Below, piece by piece: positions 1-7,806 of a stretch of 58,306 nt of DNA; position 1 is the first letter of the stretch, and each line of letters opens with the position of its first letter. The stretch spans positions 1-58,306 of the forward strand of contig JAFMHK010000022.1 of the NCBI GenBank assembly GCA_017854585.1, written 5' to 3'. Made by a program: the position numbers and the translations under genes. The notes under the pieces were generated by a model, which saw only the letters and a program-made list of their open reading frames with translations, was not told the DNA's origin and did no database searches. This DNA comes from Paracoccaceae bacterium (lineage in GTDB: Bacteria > Pseudomonadota > Alphaproteobacteria > Rhodobacterales > Rhodobacteraceae).

Positions 1-52
1 CGCATGGCCACGATCTCGCCGCTGGGCAGAACCCGGTTTTGGCGGGGTGGTG

Positions 53-1672
53 TCAGACCATCAGTTCCTTAGTCGCGGACAAGGTAATATCGGGGTAATC
101 GCGTGCCACGCGATCGATGTCCCATTGCAGCCGGGTCAGGTAGACCGGATCGCCGTCATTGTCCGTTGCAATATGCTGCTTGTTGGCGTTGGCGAAGGCG
201 TCGACCTTCTCCTTGGTCCCGTGGACCCAGCGGGCCGAGGTGAATTGCGATGCCTCGAACCGGACGGGCAGGCCGTATTCCAGCTCGATCCGGCTGGCCA
301 GCACCTCGAACTGCAGGGCACCCACGACGCCGACGATGAAACCTGATCCAAAGGTCGGCTTGAACACTTTGGCGGCACCTTCTTCAGCAAACTGCATCAA
401 GGCCTTGTCCAGATGTTTGGCCTTCATCGGGTCGCCTGCGCGGCAGGTCTGCAGCAGTTCGGGTGCGAAGCTGGGGATACCGGTAAAGCGCAGGATCTCG
501 CCTTCGGTCAGCGCGTCACCGATGCGCAACTGCCCGTGGTTGGGGATGCCGATGATATCCCCAGCCCAGGCTTCTTCGGCCAGTTCACGATCCGAGGCGA
601 GAAACATCACCGGCGAGGAAATCGCCATCGGTTTCTTCGACCGCACATGCAGCAGCTTCATCCCCCGGTGAAAATGCCCTGACACCAGCCGCACGAACGC
701 CACGCGGTCGCGGTGCTTGGGGTCCATGTTCGCCTGCACCTTGAACACGAAACCAGCCACGGCCGTTTCCTCGGGGGCGACCTCGCGCGGTTCAGCATGC
801 TGGATCTGCGGCTCCGGGCCATAGCTCGCGATGCCGTCCATCAACTCTTTGACGCCGAACGAATTGATCGCCGAGCCGAACCAGATCGGCGTCAGCGACC
901 CCTCAAGAAACGCCTTGCGGTCCAGCGGTGGCAACAGGGCGCGGGCCATCTCGACCTCTTCGCGCAGCTTTGCAAGCATATCGGCGGGAATGTGATCTTG
1001 CAGCCTGGGGTCGTCCAACCCCTCCATCTTGACGCTTTCCGCCACCTTGTTGCGGTCGGCCCGGTCCATCAGTTCCAGCCGGTCGCGCAGCAGATCGTAG
1101 CAACCCAGAAAGTCGCGACCGACGCCAATCGGCCAACTGGCTGGCGTGACGTCGATTGCCAGATTTTCCTGAATTTCGTCGATGATCTCGAATGTGTCGC
1201 GACTTTCGCGGTCCATCTTGTTGCAGAACGTCAGGATCGGCAGGTCGCGCATCCGGCAAACCTCGAACAGCTTGCGGGTTTGGCTTTCCACGCCCTTGGC
1301 GCCGTCGATCACCATGATGGCGGCATCCACGGCGGTCAGCGTGCGATAGGTGTCTTCCGAGAAATCGCTGTGGCCGGGCGTATCGACGAGATTGAATCGA
1401 TACTTGCCAAAATCGAACGACATGGCCGAGGCAGACACCGAAATGCCCCGATCTTTTTCCATCTGCATGAAGTCCGAGCGCGTGCGTCGCGCCTCGCCCT
1501 TGGCGCGCACCTGACCCGCCATCTGAATCGCTCCGCCAAACAGCAGGAACTTTTCAGTCAGGGTCGTCTTGCCAGCATCAGGGTGACTGATGATGGCAAA
1601 TGTCCGGCGCCGGGCGATTTCCGGCGGCAGGGCGGGGCGGTTCGTGGATGGGGCGTTCAACGTGTCGGGCAT
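53..1672 (-). CDS. prfC: Peptide chain release factor 3 (RF3)
   Basis: Translational GTPase that recycles RF1 and RF2 from the ribosome after peptide release; acts in the cytoplasm. The 539-residue product is full length for the family. The G1 loop (HPDAGKTT) lies at residues 30-37, the G3 motif DTPGH at 97-101 and the G4 motif NKMD at 151-154. The region after the G domain matches the domain II and C-terminal arrangement of RF3. The start is the ATG at 1672, giving an N-terminus that leads into the RRRTFAIISH strand before the P-loop. It is the leftmost complete gene and has no obvious operon partner; the next gene on this strand starts 1.1 kb upstream. Family assignment is very secure. Confidence 0.97.
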   Translation of the reverse strand: MPDTLNAPSTNRPALPPEIARRRTFAIISHPDAGKTTLTEKFLLFGGAIQMAGQVRAKGEARRTRSDFMQMEKDRGISVSASAMSFDFGKYRFNLVDTPGHSDFSEDTYRTLTAVDAAIMVIDGAKGVESQTRKLFEVCRMRDLPILTFCNKMDRESRDTFEIIDEIQENLAIDVTPASWPIGVGRDFLGCYDLLRDRLELMDRADRNKVAESVKMEGLDDPRLQDHIPADMLAKLREEVEMARALLPPLDRKAFLEGSLTPIWFGSAINSFGVKELMDGIASYGPEPQIQHAEPREVAPEETAVAGFVFKVQANMDPKHRDRVAFVRLVSGHFHRGMKLLHVRSKKPMAISSPVMFLASDRELAEEAWAGDIIGIPNHGQLRIGDALTEGEILRFTGIPSFAPELLQTCRAGDPMKAKHLDKALMQFAEEGAAKVFKPTFGSGFIVGVVGALQFEVLASRIELEYGLPVRFEASQFTSARWVHGTKEKVDAFANANKQHIATDNDGDPVYLTRLQWDIDRVARDYPDITLSATKELMV

Positions 1673-1832
1673 GGCCGCGATATAGGCCAGCGCGCGGTGG
1701 GGCGCAATTGCGCCCGCGCGTGCAAGTCATCATTGCGCCATCAACGCAGACGCCAATGGCGGAGGATGCAAAAACCGGTGCAAGGTGGCCGACGGAACAA
1801 GGTGACGGGTCTGGCCGGTCGCCGCAGTGGCG

Positions 1833-2828
1833 TCAGCGCGTCGGACCACGCCCCTTGCTGGCTTGCTGCAACCGTTCTGCCGCGTCGGGCGGCAGGTCGC
1901 CGGTGTTCAGTTCGATTGCGGCGGCATCGCGGCCTTCGCCTGCGTCCAGGGCCAGATCGTTGGGCAACAACACACGTGTCTGCCCGGTGACCAGCAAGCT
2001 TTCCACGGCGATCCCTTCGGCATAGATGATCTCGTGGGCGTCGAACACGATCTGGTAGGTGTCGATATGGCCGCCTTCTTCGCGCAGGATCGTGGTGCCG
2101 TTGACCAACGCGTCCACCTTGACCATCACCTCGGATCGCCCTGCACCAACTTCATCGCTGCGTTGCCAGATAAACAGGCGGTGCTGTGGCGTAAGCCGCA
2201 GATCACGGGCGCAATTCAGGGTGCCTTCGGTAATCCGAACGGGGGCGGCGCTGCCCACCGCGCGCCGGGTCTGGTGTTCCAGCCAACGGATGTTCCGCGC
2301 CCCGTGATCGCGGGTCAGGATATTGTCGCCGACGCTCAGATCCTCGACCGCGCGCTGGCTGCCGTCGGACATCGTCAGATGCGTCCCCGCCAGAAAACTG
2401 ACGCTGACAACATCGGCAAAGCGTCGCGGCGCGCTTTCGGTTTCGGAATTGACCAGAATGTAATCCACCCCCGGAACCAACGGGGCAAGCGGCAGAATAT
2501 GCCGCACCGGACGGGCCTCGGACCAGATCGTGACCAGCAGTAGTTCGATCAGTTCGCTTTTTTCACCCATTAGTGTGTGACAGGTTTCAATGGTAATCGC
2601 GTCGCCCGGATGCCCGACAGTCGAATTGTCCGCCACCTCCTGCGTGCCATCTTGCCGGTCGCATATGGCAAGTGTCTGCACCATGGCGGCCCGTGCAAGC
2701 CGATAGTAATCGCCTGCCGCCACATCCGTATGTCTGCCGATGGCATCGCCCTCATGCGCGCCGGTGGTGACCGTCAGTTGGCTGGCTGCAAACGTGTCGA
2801 AGGTAAACAGGGCGGGGCGGGGCGGCAT
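1833..2828 (-). CDS. Hint-domain protein (Hint_2 type), Cys replaced by Ser
   Basis: Contains a Hedgehog/intein (Hint) fold of the type common in Rhodobacteraceae. The Hint block begins near residue 142 (SFLAGT, then the VEDLSVGD motif), continues through TPQHRLF, and ends with the DAHEIIYAEGIAVESL block. In most members the first Hint residue is Cys (consensus CFxxGT); here the aligned residue is Ser144. The N-terminal 140 residues are not recognised. The ATG at 2828 is preferred over the upstream GTG at 2846 because AAGGAG sits 6 bases before it. It is 331 residues long. It stands alone, and the facing gene at 2943 is divergent. Function is unknown: Hint proteins may self-process, but nothing here proves that. 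A second, Cys-containing Hint gene lies at 50606. Confidence 0.8.
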   Translation of the reverse strand: MPPRPALFTFDTFAASQLTVTTGAHEGDAIGRHTDVAAGDYYRLARAAMVQTLAICDRQDGTQEVADNSTVGHPGDAITIETCHTLMGEKSELIELLLVTIWSEARPVRHILPLAPLVPGVDYILVNSETESAPRRFADVVSVSFLAGTHLTMSDGSQRAVEDLSVGDNILTRDHGARNIRWLEHQTRRAVGSAAPVRITEGTLNCARDLRLTPQHRLFIWQRSDEVGAGRSEVMVKVDALVNGTTILREEGGHIDTYQIVFDAHEIIYAEGIAVESLLVTGQTRVLLPNDLALDAGEGRDAAAIELNTGDLPPDAAERLQQASKGRGPTR

Positions 2829-2942
2829 CGGGCTCTCCTTGGACACCTTCGGTATGACTCCGGGGGCGGTTGGTCAAGTCTGGCCCATGACTTGCTCGGG
2901 TGCTAAGCAACCGGAACTTGTGGAAATGCGAAAGGGATAGCT

Positions 2943-3722
2943 ATGGATCTGGGGATTACGGGCAAGCGGGCATTGATTTGCGGCTCCAGCAAGGGTTTGG
3001 GGCGTGGCTGCGCCGAGGCATTGGCCGCAGCGGGCGTCGATCTGGTGCTGAACGCACGTGGCGCCGATGCGCTTGAGGCGACCGCCGATGCGATCCGGGT
3101 CGCCAATCAGGTAAGTGTCACGACTGTCGCCGCCGATATCACCACGGACGAGGGCCGCGCCAAGGTGCTTGAGGCCGCTGGCGCCGTCGATATCCTGGTG
3201 ACCAACGCAGGTGGCCCCCCCCCCGGTATGTGGTCTGACTGGACGCGCGATGACTTCATTGCCGCGCTCGATGCCAACATGCTGACCCCCATCGCCCTGA
3301 TGACCGCGCTGATGCCGGGCATGGCGGAAAAGGGATGGGGCCGGGTGGTCAACATTACCTCGCAGTCGGTCAAGGCGCCGCTGCCCACGCTGGGTCTGTC
3401 GAATACGGCGCGTACGGGTTTGACCGGCTATGTCGCCGGGACATCCCGTCAGGTGGCGCAAAACGGCATTACCATCAACAACCTGCTGCCCGGCATTCAT
3501 GCAACGGACCGCGCCGAAGCGCTGGACGGCGGCGTGGTCAAGGCGCAGGGCATCACGCTGGAGGAGGCACGGAGCCGCCGGATCGCAACGATCCCCGCCC
3601 GCCGCTATGGCACGGCTGCGGAGTTCGGCCAGATGTGTGCGTTCCTGTGTTCGCAGCACGCGGGGTTCATCGTGGGGCAGAACATCTTGCTGGATGGCGG
3701 CGGCACCAATTTCACGATCTGA
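2943..3722 (+). CDS. SDR-family oxidoreductase, atypical active site
   Basis: Short-chain dehydrogenase/reductase of 259 residues. The cofactor motif is GSSKGLG at 14-20, NAG is at 88-90, the NITS strand with Ser140 is present, and the C-terminal block ending in LDGGGTNF is typical. The usual YxxxK catalytic pair is not visible: the segment at 150-160 reads LGLSNTARTGL where a YSASK-like motif is expected. The fold is secure. The reaction is not, and it may be a reductase of an atypical subfamily or use another proton donor. The gene starts 114 bases from the divergent Hint gene and is followed by a 12-bp hairpin. Confidence 0.85.
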   Translation: MDLGITGKRALICGSSKGLGRGCAEALAAAGVDLVLNARGADALEATADAIRVANQVSVTTVAADITTDEGRAKVLEAAGAVDILVTNAGGPPPGMWSDWTRDDFIAALDANMLTPIALMTALMPGMAEKGWGRVVNITSQSVKAPLPTLGLSNTARTGLTGYVAGTSRQVAQNGITINNLLPGIHATDRAEALDGGVVKAQGITLEEARSRRIATIPARRYGTAAEFGQMCAFLCSQHAGFIVGQNILLDGGGTNFTI

Positions 3723-3733
3723 CAACCGTGCAT

Positions 3734-3765
3734 CGGCGGTGATGATGTGCGCGTCATCACCGCCG
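3734..3765 (+). terminator. Hairpin downstream of the SDR gene
   Basis: A perfect 12-bp inverted repeat (arms 3734-3745 and 3754-3765, 8-nt loop) begins 12 bases after the SDR stop codon. No T-tract follows, so it may be a weak terminator or an mRNA 3' stabilising hairpin. Confidence 0.45.
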
Positions 3766-3947
3766 GGCCGACCATGACATGGACCTTACGGCCCCGGCGT
3801 GGCGTGTGGGCGTCGCAAAGGTCTGCGCGGTTTCAGGGGGCATCCTTTGGCCGACATGGCGGCAGCCCTGGCCGATTGGCATCCGGTGCCAAGTGACGCG
3901 CACCGGGTATCGCGCTTGAAACAAGGCAAAGGCGCTGTTACCTCCCA

Positions 3948-3970
3948 AACCCGATGAAATTGATCGGGTT
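3948..3970. promoter_or_regulatory. Inverted repeat immediately upstream of the orphan ABC ATPase start
   Basis: The arms AACCCGAT (3948-3955) and ATCGGGTT (3963-3970) are perfect inverted copies separated by 7 bases. They end 8 bases before the ATG at 3979, where a Shine-Dalgarno would normally be, and no GGAG-like site is visible. It could be an operator or an RNA hairpin. The role is inferred only from position and symmetry. Confidence 0.4.
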
Positions 3971-3978
3971 TGCCCGCC

Positions 3979-5061
3979 ATGCCAACCACTCCCCGGCTCG
4001 ACGTCGACCATGTGACCTGCCAGTTCGGCAGCCAAACGGTCGTCCGCGATGTATCGCTGCGCGTTGCCCCGGGCGAGGTGATGTGCCTTCTGGGTCCGTC
4101 GGGCTGCGGAAAATCCACCACGCTGCGCCTGATCGCGGGCATTGAACGGCAATCCTCCGGCACGATCCGCGTTGACGGCGCGGTCGTCTCGGACAGCGCG
4201 CTCCACCTGCCGCCGGAACATCGGGGCATCGGACTGATCTTTCAGGATTTCGCGCTTTTCCCGCACCTGACCGTTGGTCAGAACATCGCCTTCGGCCTCA
4301 AGGGGCCCAAGGCCGAAGTCGCGGCCCGCGTGGCGGAATTGCTTGAGAGGGTTGATCTTGTGGGCTTTGCCGACAAGGCGCCGCATATGCTGTCGGGCGG
4401 CGAACAACAGCGGGTCGCGCTGGCGCGGGCGCTGGCGCCGCGCCCACGTATCATGCTGATGGACGAGCCGTTCTCGGGCCTTGATAACCGCCTGCGCGAC
4501 GGCATCAGGGACGAGACGCTGCAACTGCTGAAAGAGGAAGGCACCGCAGTCGTTCTGGTGACCCACGAGCCGGAGGAGGCCATGCGCATGGCCGATCAGA
4601 TCGCCCTGATGCGCGACGGCAAGATCGTGCAACAAGGCGCCCCCTATAATATCTACAACGCCCCATGCGACAAGGCCGCCGCTGCTTTCTTCAGTGATAT
4701 CAACGTAATCCGGGGCACTGTGCGCGGCGCTCTTACCGATACGGCATTCGGGCAGTTCCTCGCTCCCGGTGTGCCGGACGGAACGGATGTGGAAATCGTG
4801 TTCCGCCCGCAGCACGTCAAGATCGATTTCGATCGCGGCGGGCGCGGCCCGAACCCCACACCAGTTGACGGTGTGCCTGCCCGAGGGTTGGTGGAACGCG
4901 CGCGGTTCATGGGGCACGAAAGCCTTGTGGAGTTCCGGATGGATTTCAACAGCGAGCTTCTGAAGGCTACCGTTCCGGCGGTGTTCTTGCCCAAGCCCGG
5001 CACGCCGCTGTGGCTGACCGTGCGGCGCGACCGCTGTTTCGTGTTCGTCAACAAGCGCTGA
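3979..5061 (+). CDS. ABC transporter ATP-binding protein (FbpC/PotA-like, TOBE-containing)
   Basis: ATPase subunit of an importer, 360 residues. Walker A GPSGCGKST is at 39-47, the Q-loop Gln at 89, the signature LSGGEQQR at 138-145, and Walker B with MDEP at about 158-164. The remaining 110 or so residues resemble a TOBE regulatory domain, as in ferric-iron and spermidine importers. The ATG at 3979 is chosen over the in-frame TTG at 3970. No permease or binding protein gene adjoins it: upstream is the SDR gene and downstream is tatA. It is therefore an orphan ATPase or one that serves a transporter encoded elsewhere. Substrate cannot be told from sequence; ferric iron is the commonest for this length and signature. 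Confidence 0.88.
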   Translation: MPTTPRLDVDHVTCQFGSQTVVRDVSLRVAPGEVMCLLGPSGCGKSTTLRLIAGIERQSSGTIRVDGAVVSDSALHLPPEHRGIGLIFQDFALFPHLTVGQNIAFGLKGPKAEVAARVAELLERVDLVGFADKAPHMLSGGEQQRVALARALAPRPRIMLMDEPFSGLDNRLRDGIRDETLQLLKEEGTAVVLVTHEPEEAMRMADQIALMRDGKIVQQGAPYNIYNAPCDKAAAAFFSDINVIRGTVRGALTDTAFGQFLAPGVPDGTDVEIVFRPQHVKIDFDRGGRGPNPTPVDGVPARGLVERARFMGHESLVEFRMDFNSELLKATVPAVFLPKPGTPLWLTVRRDRCFVFVNKR

Positions 5062-5223
5062 TCGGGCGGATTTTGGCTTGCGGTGCCGAAGGTTTGTAAG
5101 AAAAACAGACCTCGAACAGGTTTTAGCCCTTTGATCCGGTCCGCGCAGGTCATACCTATAGGGGTAGAGCTACAGACAGCATCGCGGTCGGGCGCGCCCG
5201 CGCCACCGCAAAGGGAGATTATC

Positions 5224-5451
5224 ATGCTCAACAATATCGGACCCGCCGGTCTTCTGCTGATCGCCGTTGTTGTCCTCGTCCTTTTCGGGCGCGGCAAGAT
5301 CGCCAACCTGATGGGTGAAGTCGGCAAAGGCATCACCGCATTCAAGCGCGGCGTGCGCGACAGCACTGAAGAAATTGAATCGGCCCAAGCCGCCGATGAC
5401 GGCAAAGCTGCCCGCGACGTCACCCCCGAGCGCGAGCGCGACAACGCGTAA
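5224..5451 (+). CDS. tatA: Sec-independent protein translocase subunit TatA
   Basis: Small membrane protein that oligomerises to form the twin-arginine translocation pore in the inner membrane. The 75 residues show an N-terminal transmembrane helix (about residues 7-21), the FGRGKI hinge, an amphipathic helix ([16 protein letters not shown]), and an acidic tail. An upstream in-frame start at 5083 was rejected because it lacks similarity; the ATG at 5224 follows AAGGGAG. It is first in tatA-tatB-tatC, with a 46-base gap to tatB. Confidence 0.95.
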   Translation: MLNNIGPAGLLLIAVVVLVLFGRGKIANLMGEVGKGITAFKRGVRDSTEEIESAQAADDGKAARDVTPERERDNA

Positions 5452-5497
5452 GCGACCCGGCCTATCTTGACCCACACGTGCAATTGGGGCGTCGGCC

Positions 5498-6031
5498 ATG
5501 CCTGATATCGGGTTTATGGAACTATTTGTCATTGGGATCGTGGCGTTGATCGTCGTGGGCCCAAAAGACCTGCCCATCATGTTCCGCAAAGCGGGGCAAT
5601 TCATGGGGAATGTTCGGGGCATGGCGCGGCAGTTCACCCGCGCCATGGAAGACGCAGCCAGCGAAGCGGGCGTCAAGGACATCAGCCGCGACCTGCGCAA
5701 CCTGACGAATCCCAAGAAGATGGGGATGGATGCCATCAACAAGGCATTTGACGATATCGATCCGACCAAGTTTCCCGAAGGCTCAGAAACTCGTCGTCTG
5801 GCCGAAGAAAAGGCCGCAGCCCAGAAAGTCGCCCGTGAAACCGCCGCGGCGAATCGCGCCGCCGAGTTGGAGCGGATCAGGTCTGCGAAAATTGCGTCCG
5901 CCAATCCGCCGGTCGCCGAAGCTGCCGCTGTCACACCGGCCGTGGCTGAACCCGTCGCCTCTGCCGAACCGCCCGCATCGCCCGCCGCAGTGGCGCCATC
6001 AGATGCCGATACAGGCGCCGAACGCACATGA
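5498..6031 (+). CDS. tatB: Sec-independent protein translocase subunit TatB
   Basis: TatB pairs with TatC to form the receptor for twin-arginine signal peptides. The 177-residue protein has the usual short N-terminal membrane helix (about 6-22, FMELFVIGIVALIVVGP), a KDLP hinge, an amphipathic region with MARQFTRAMED, then a long Ala/Pro-rich cytoplasmic tail that is variable in the family. The stop overlaps the tatC start (ATGA, 4 bases), so the two are translationally coupled. Confidence 0.95.
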   Translation: MPDIGFMELFVIGIVALIVVGPKDLPIMFRKAGQFMGNVRGMARQFTRAMEDAASEAGVKDISRDLRNLTNPKKMGMDAINKAFDDIDPTKFPEGSETRRLAEEKAAAQKVARETAAANRAAELERIRSAKIASANPPVAEAAAVTPAVAEPVASAEPPASPAAVAPSDADTGAERT

Positions 6032-6897
6032 GCGACGAACATATCGAAGACAGCGCCGCGCCGCTGATCGAACATCTTGCCGAGTTGCGCACACGCCTGA
6101 TCAGGTCGGTGCTGGCCTTCGTGGTGGCGATGGTCGCCTGTTTCACCGTTGCCTCGCCGGTGCTCAGCTTTATCCAGCAACCGCTGTTGAATGTCCTGAT
6201 CGCACGCGGGCAGAGCCCCGAGTTGATCTTTACCGCCCCGCAGGAACAGTTCTTTGTCTTGGTGCGCATTTCCGTGATGGGTGGCTTTGCCCTCTCTTTT
6301 CCGGTGATTGCGCATCAGTTGTGGCGCTTCGTGGCGCCGGGTTTGTACAAATCCGAGCAGACGGCGTTTTTGCCATTCATCATTGCCTCGCCGGCATTGT
6401 TCCTTCTGGGGGCCAGTTTCGCGCATTTCGTGGTGACGCCGCTTGCTATGAACTTCTTCATCGGCTTCGCGGACGCCATTCCGATCCTGACATCGTACAT
6501 CACCGGCGCCGAACCGCCCGCCTTGTCCGAAAGCAGTACCGAACTGCGCACGGTATTTCTGGGGTCGATCCGCGAATCCACTGATCTGGCGTTGAAATTC
6601 ATCTTCGCCTTTGGCCTGTGTTTCCAGTTGCCGGTCCTGTTGACCCTGATGGGCAAGGCTGGGTTGATCAGTTCCGAGGGTCTGATCAACGTGCGCAAGT
6701 GGGCGGTCGTGGGCATCTTGGTGCTGGCCGCACTTGTCACACCGCCCGATGTCGTTACGCAGTTGATCCTTTTCGTGGTGGTCTACGGGCTTTACGAGAT
6801 TTCCATCCAACTGGTCCGCTGGGTCGAATACAGCCGCGACGCGCGCCTTCGCGCCGAAGGCCTGCTGGATGACGAGGATGAAGAAGACGCGAAATGA
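6028..6897 (+). CDS. tatC: Sec-independent protein translocase subunit TatC
   Basis: Polytopic membrane component of the Tat translocase that recognises the twin-arginine motif. The 289 residues include the conserved N-terminal PLIEHLAELRTRL segment, the FTAPQEQFF loop, and hydrophobic segments consistent with six membrane helices, ending in a charged Asp/Glu-rich tail. The start overlaps tatB by 4 bases, and the stop overlaps the following ATPase gene start at 6894 (ATGA). Confidence 0.96.
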   Translation: MSDEHIEDSAAPLIEHLAELRTRLIRSVLAFVVAMVACFTVASPVLSFIQQPLLNVLIARGQSPELIFTAPQEQFFVLVRISVMGGFALSFPVIAHQLWRFVAPGLYKSEQTAFLPFIIASPALFLLGASFAHFVVTPLAMNFFIGFADAIPILTSYITGAEPPALSESSTELRTVFLGSIRESTDLALKFIFAFGLCFQLPVLLTLMGKAGLISSEGLINVRKWAVVGILVLAALVTPPDVVTQLILFVVVYGLYEISIQLVRWVEYSRDARLRAEGLLDDEDEEDAK

Positions 6898-7736
6898 TGA
6901 GTGATGACGCCTTGACCCGGATCGCGGCTGCGCTGGAACGGCTTAGCCCGCCGCCCGCGACGGCGCCCGATTGGGTCGGTGCACATGCATTCGTGTGGCA
7001 TGCCACCCCCGACAGGCTGGATGCCGTCCCACACGTCAACCGCGTTGATCTGAGCCTTCTGGTGGGCATTGATCGGGCACGCGATACGTTGATGGAGAAT
7101 ACCACCCAATTCGCCCGTGGCCTGCCCGCCAACAACGCGTTGCTGTGGGGCTCTCGCGGGATGGGCAAATCAAGCCTCGTCAAGGCGATCCACGCCGCCG
7201 TGCTGGCGCAGGGACTGCCTTGCAAGCTGGTCGAGGTGCAGCGCGAAGACTTGCCATCCATCGGGCGGTTGCTGACCCTGCTGCGCGCCACCCGCGAGCG
7301 TATTGTCCTTTTTTGTGACGACCTGTCGTTTTCCCATGACGACACCCATTACAAATCGCTCAAGGCGGTGCTGGATGGCGGGGTGGAGGGGCGACCCGAC
7401 AACGTGATCTTGTACGCCACATCGAATCGCCGCCACCTGATGCCCCGCGACATGATCGAGAATGAACGCTCATCGGCGATCAACCCCTCGGAGGCCGTGG
7501 AGGAAAAGGTCAGCCTCAGCGACCGGTTCGGTCTGTGGCTTGGTTTTCATCCCTGCAATCAGGACGATTATCTGGCAATGATCAGGGGCTATTGCGACGC
7601 CCATGGCGTGGAGATCGACGATGCCGCTTTGCGTGCCGAGGCGATCGAATGGCAGGCGACACGCGGAGCACGATCGGGCCGCGTTGCATGGCAGTATTTC
7701 ACGGATCTGGCCGGGCGCCGGGGCGTGAGGGTCTGA
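6894..7736 (+). CDS. DUF815 P-loop ATPase, coupled to tatC
   Basis: AAA-like ATP-binding protein of 280 residues. Walker A GSRGMGKSS is at 86-94, a Walker B-type VLFCDDLSF follows about 50 residues later, and an arginine-finger-like NRRHLMPRDM block is present. This is the DUF815 family, whose biochemical role I cannot state. It overlaps tatC by 4 bases, so expression is linked to the Tat operon, but co-transcription alone does not show a Tat function. An alternative start is the next ATG at 6897. It is followed by tandem GC-rich hairpins. Confidence 0.9.
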   Translation: MMSDDALTRIAAALERLSPPPATAPDWVGAHAFVWHATPDRLDAVPHVNRVDLSLLVGIDRARDTLMENTTQFARGLPANNALLWGSRGMGKSSLVKAIHAAVLAQGLPCKLVEVQREDLPSIGRLLTLLRATRERIVLFCDDLSFSHDDTHYKSLKAVLDGGVEGRPDNVILYATSNRRHLMPRDMIENERSSAINPSEAVEEKVSLSDRFGLWLGFHPCNQDDYLAMIRGYCDAHGVEIDDAALRAEAIEWQATRGARSGRVAWQYFTDLAGRRGVRV

Positions 7737-7737
7737 A

Positions 7738-7790
7738 GGGGGCCAGCCCCCGTCAGCAAAGCTGACCCCCCGGAGTTTCTTTGCCATGAT
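7738..7790 (+). repeat. Rhodobacterales-type intergenic repeat, copy 1
   Basis: Two adjacent hairpins (7738-7743 with 7746-7751, then 7752-7757 with 7761-7766) are followed by a CCCCCGGAGTTTCTTTGCC tail. This layout of GC hairpin, GG(A)-rich spacer, then AT-containing tail recurs at 13321. It probably also serves as a 3' end for the Tat/DUF815 operon. Confidence 0.55.
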
Positions 7791-7806
7791 GAAGTCAGGG
7801 CCGCGT

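Noticed and set aside
1..52. Possible start of a gene leaving the left edge (CAT at 3-5)
   Set aside because: Only a few bases remain in the window, so nothing can be supported.
713..1990. 425-codon plus-strand open frame over prfC
   Set aside because: Antisense to a secure RF3 gene; composition is typical of a shadow frame in GC-rich DNA.
3770..3957. Possible remnant of a permease before the orphan ABC ATPase
   Set aside because: I read the three plus frames and saw no transmembrane or permease-like sequence.
5170..6810. 546-codon minus-strand frame over the tat genes
   Set aside because: Antisense to tatA, tatB and tatC, all secure; the translation is low in hydrophobic order and shows no family.
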